From: Coriobacteriales bacterium
Lineage (GTDB): Bacteria; Actinomycetota; Coriobacteriia; Coriobacteriales; UBA8131
Direction of reading: 5' to 3'
DNA: 7,585 nucleotides
Assembly: GCA_031286245.1 (NCBI GenBank)
Contig: JAITUO010000152.1
Coordinates: 1-7,585, forward strand
Under the pieces are notes generated by a model, which was not told the DNA's origin, made no database searches, and worked only from the letters and a program-made list of their open reading frames with translations. The first letter of the stretch is position 1. Every line of letters begins with the position of its first letter. Both the position numbers and the translations under genes were made by a program. Below are positions 6,003 through 7,585 of the stretch, piece after piece.

Positions 6003-6911
6003 ATGGCTACTGTTACACACCCAAGTAATAGTCTTTCATCTTTCGAGCAAACAGTAGCATTGAAAGACGGAAGATTACTTGGAATTTTACAAACAGGAGA
6101 TACTGACGGATTTCCGGTTTTCTATTTTCATGGTTCTGGTAGTTCGAGGCTGGAATCATTACTTTGGTCAGATTCAGCACTTGAAAACGGAATAAAACTA
6201 ATAAGCTTGGACAGGCCGGGGATTGGTCTTTCGGACTATCAATCCGGTTACAAGGTTCTTGATTGGCCTGATGATATTGCTGAGGTTGCCGAGCAATTAT
6301 CCATAGAAAAATTTGCTGTAATTGGGATGTCGATGGGTGGAGCTTATGCAATGGCTTGTGCATATAAAATTCCGCATCGTCTGACCAGCTGCGGGTTGGT
6401 TTCTACCATTTCACCCGCATATATATTGATAAAAGCAGCTCCCATATTTATGCGAATGATGGGATGGGTTGCAAAGAATCTGACAATTCTATATAAAGCA
6501 TTTCTACGCTTGACAGTAACAGATAAGCTGAAAACCAAGACGGCTGATGAAAAATATCTTTTACAATATTCTTCCATTTTATGCGAAGCGGATCGATTAA
6601 TCCTTTCAGATAATGGAAAAATGCAAATTCTATTACAGGCGATGTCTGAAAGCTATCGACAGAGTGCATTGGCAGGAAGAGAAGCGGCACTAACGCTCAC
6701 AAAGCCGTGGGGGTTTGACCTCAAAGATATTAAAACAGAAAGTATTTATCTATGGCATGGTGGTAAAGATGGAATAATGACAATTAACCCTATAAAGCTA
6801 TTAGTCCATGAATTACCAAATTGTGTCTCTTTCATTTATCCCGATGAAGGGCATTTTTCTCTCGCAGTCAACTATTCAAATGAAATACTCTCTAGATTGA
6901 AGAGTGATTGA
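6003..6911 (+). CDS. Alpha/beta-hydrolase fold protein
   Basis: This 302-residue protein has the complete hydrolase signature. HGSGSS (43-48) is the oxyanion-hole loop, DRPGIGLSD (70-78) the conserved strand-turn, GMSMGG (108-113) the nucleophile elbow with Ser110, HGGKD (252-256) carries the likely acid Asp256, and EGHFS (282-286) the catalytic His284. A helical cap lies between about residues 138 and 235. There is no signal peptide, so it is cytoplasmic. The substrate cannot be told; relatives include esterases, epoxide hydrolases and C-C hydrolases. GGAGG at 5991-5995 is 7 nt before the ATG and fixes the start. The gene is visibly richer in A and T than mgtA or the surface gene, suggesting acquisition. 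It stands alone: no neighbour on the same strand is close, and no clear terminator follows before the inverted-repeat element. Confidence 0.88.
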   Translation: MATVTHPSNSLSSFEQTVALKDGRLLGILQTGDTDGFPVFYFHGSGSSRLESLLWSDSALENGIKLISLDRPGIGLSDYQSGYKVLDWPDDIAEVAEQLSIEKFAVIGMSMGGAYAMACAYKIPHRLTSCGLVSTISPAYILIKAAPIFMRMMGWVAKNLTILYKAFLRLTVTDKLKTKTADEKYLLQYSSILCEADRLILSDNGKMQILLQAMSESYRQSALAGREAALTLTKPWGFDLKDIKTESIYLWHGGKDGIMTINPIKLLVHELPNCVSFIYPDEGHFSLAVNYSNEILSRLKSD

Positions 6912-6925
6912 GCACTTATTATGCC

Positions 6926-7233
6926 TTTCTCGCTTTAGTTCCTAAGACAGAATACGAATGTATAACCGATATTGCAGTAATCTTGGAGATTCCGAATTTT
7001 TTGCTAGAAAATCGACGTAATGCGTGACCGTTTGGCGTTAATTATAGCATCTGACGTTTTCCATAATTTAAACCTGCAGGTAGACGCCTTGCACCAGAAT
7101 TCGATAGGAGTGAAATCATAAAGAATTCATGCAAAACGTCGATTTTCTAGCAAAACTTTGGTAACTCTCCAGATTTCCCCCAGATTTGGGGCTTAACCCA
7201 GATTTGCCTATGCTAGAACGGAAAAGCGAGAGG
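6926..7233. mobile_element. MITE-like element with nested inverted repeats, no ORF
   Basis: About 308 bp between the hydrolase and the DUF4011 gene folds back on itself. The outer arms share TCTCGCTTT (6928-6936) with AAAGCGAGA (7223-7231). Intermediate arms AATCTTGGAGA (6979-6989) and TCTCCAGATT (7166-7175) pair with one bulge. Perfect 20-bp arms lie at 6999-7018 and 7136-7155. Inside, GGCGT (7034-7038) pairs with ACGCC (7084-7088) next to the palindrome ACCTGCAGGT (7072-7081). TATG flanks both ends and could be a short target duplication, although it may be part of the repeat. The size, lack of coding capacity and imperfect terminal repeats fit a non-autonomous transposon relic; a large structured RNA is the alternative. 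Confidence 0.5.
6999..7155. repeat. Perfect 20-bp inverted repeat pair
   Basis: The arm at 6999-7018 (TTTTGCTAG...GACGT) is the exact reverse complement of 7136-7155, separated by 117 nt. It is the most conserved part of the surrounding nested repeat element. No T tract follows either arm, so it is not a terminator. Confidence 0.95.
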
Positions 7234-7272
7234 TATGAGAGTAATGGAGGAATTTTGGCGAAAGATTTGCTC

Positions 7273-7278
7273 TATACT
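7273..7278 (+). promoter_or_regulatory. Candidate -10 box for the DUF4011 gene
   Basis: TATACT matches the sigma-A -10 consensus at five of six positions and lies about 78 nt before the start codon. No good -35 box stands at the expected distance (TTGGCG at 7255-7260 is only 12 nt away), so this is weak. A small hairpin, GTTCAG/CTGAAC (7285-7290 and 7300-7305), follows in the putative leader. Confidence 0.25.
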
Positions 7279-7350
7279 ATATGCGTTCAGACAGCCGGAC
7301 TGAACCTTCTCCTAATGCGGTCTACTCATCGATCCCGAGAAGGGCGTATG

Positions 7351-7585
7351 ATGACAATCAATCTTGATCAGAAAATCGAATACTGGCGTAAACAGCTATT
7401 GGACCTGGGCAGACGCAACCGCCTGATCCATTTTCCCAATTCAAACCTCAGCGTTCGAATATCGCGAGTAGCATTGGCTATCCAAAAACCTGATCCTCAG
7501 GCTTTATGGAAGTTATTCGCCGAGGATGAGAAATCCCTGGTTTTCCCGCTTCCGCCGGTAGAAGACAGCCTGGACAATCATCAAG
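7351..7585 (+). CDS. DUF4011-domain protein, probably large SF1 helicase-type (3' partial)
   Basis: Seventy-eight codons are visible before the right edge. The start MTINLDQKIEYWRKQLLDLG, followed by RRNRLIHFPNSNLSVRIS, matches the N-terminal DUF4011 motif (W..LLDL..RN.L..F). Family members are usually well over 1000 residues and carry a superfamily-1 helicase downstream, often ending in a Vsr/REase-like nuclease and DUF3320; such proteins have been linked to anti-phage defence. None of those later domains is visible here. GAGAAGGG (7337-7344) lies 6 nt before ATG 7351 and only 3 nt before the adjacent ATG 7348, so 7351 is preferred though 7348 is possible. The frame is open upstream to an ATG at 7210, and a TTG at 7255 has GGAGG before it, but the family motif argues for the short start. 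Confidence 0.75.
   Translation, partial: MTINLDQKIEYWRKQLLDLGRRNRLIHFPNSNLSVRISRVALAIQKPDPQALWKLFAEDEKSLVFPLPPVEDSLDNHQ

Noticed and set aside
6926..7233. Retron or other reverse-transcriptase-associated RNA
   Set aside because: The nested inverted repeats recall such RNAs, but no reverse transcriptase is encoded nearby and the terminal-repeat layout fits a MITE better.
1..7585. CRISPR array, tRNA or rRNA genes
   Set aside because: No regularly spaced short repeats with unique spacers and no tRNA- or rRNA-like segments were seen on either strand.

Overview
The window reads as bacterial chromosome from a Gram-positive-type organism, most likely Bacillota (Clostridia-like); this placement is an inference of modest strength. 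It rests on near-perfect AGGAGG-type ribosome binding sites, a repeat-rich surface protein with a C-terminal membrane anchor, and balanced base composition with an AT-richer insert. No rRNA, tRNA, CRISPR array or intact transposase gene was seen.

Layout. (1) Positions 3-2258, plus strand: the C-terminal part of a large surface protein (5' end outside the window) with a roughly 294-residue internal repeat, two Ig-like regions and a C-terminal membrane anchor. A strong intrinsic terminator follows at 2279-2328. (2) Positions 2367-5015, minus strand: a full-length MgtA-type magnesium-transporting P-type ATPase, convergent with the surface gene. (3) Positions 5016-5414: an unusually structured leader for mgtA. 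It holds a 30-codon leader ORF with a near-perfect ribosome binding site, a possible three-way junction over that ORF, an intrinsic terminator between the leader ORF and mgtA, and a segment that can pair either with an upstream strand or with the mgtA Shine-Dalgarno. This is the most interesting part of the window. It looks like combined transcriptional and translational control of Mg2+ import and matches no Mg2+ or Mn2+ riboswitch I can recognise. (4) Positions 5415-5990: no convincing intact gene; a possible MFS-transporter fragment, a 17-bp direct repeat, and otherwise degenerate sequence. (5) Positions 6003-6911, plus strand: an AT-richer alpha/beta hydrolase gene with a complete catalytic triad, probably acquired horizontally. 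(6) Positions 6926-7233: a gene-free element of about 300 bp with nested inverted repeats, including a perfect 20-bp pair, resembling a MITE. (7) Position 7351 to the right edge, plus strand: the first 78 codons of a DUF4011-family protein, a family usually fused to a helicase and often to a Vsr-like nuclease, with links to anti-phage defence.

The genes do not form one operon. mgtA and its leader form one regulatory unit. The surface protein, the hydrolase and the DUF4011 gene are each preceded or followed by non-coding sequence and appear independently expressed. The stretch from about 5400 to 7350 has the look of an accessory junction: gene fragment, AT-rich cargo gene, MITE-like element and a defence-type gene.
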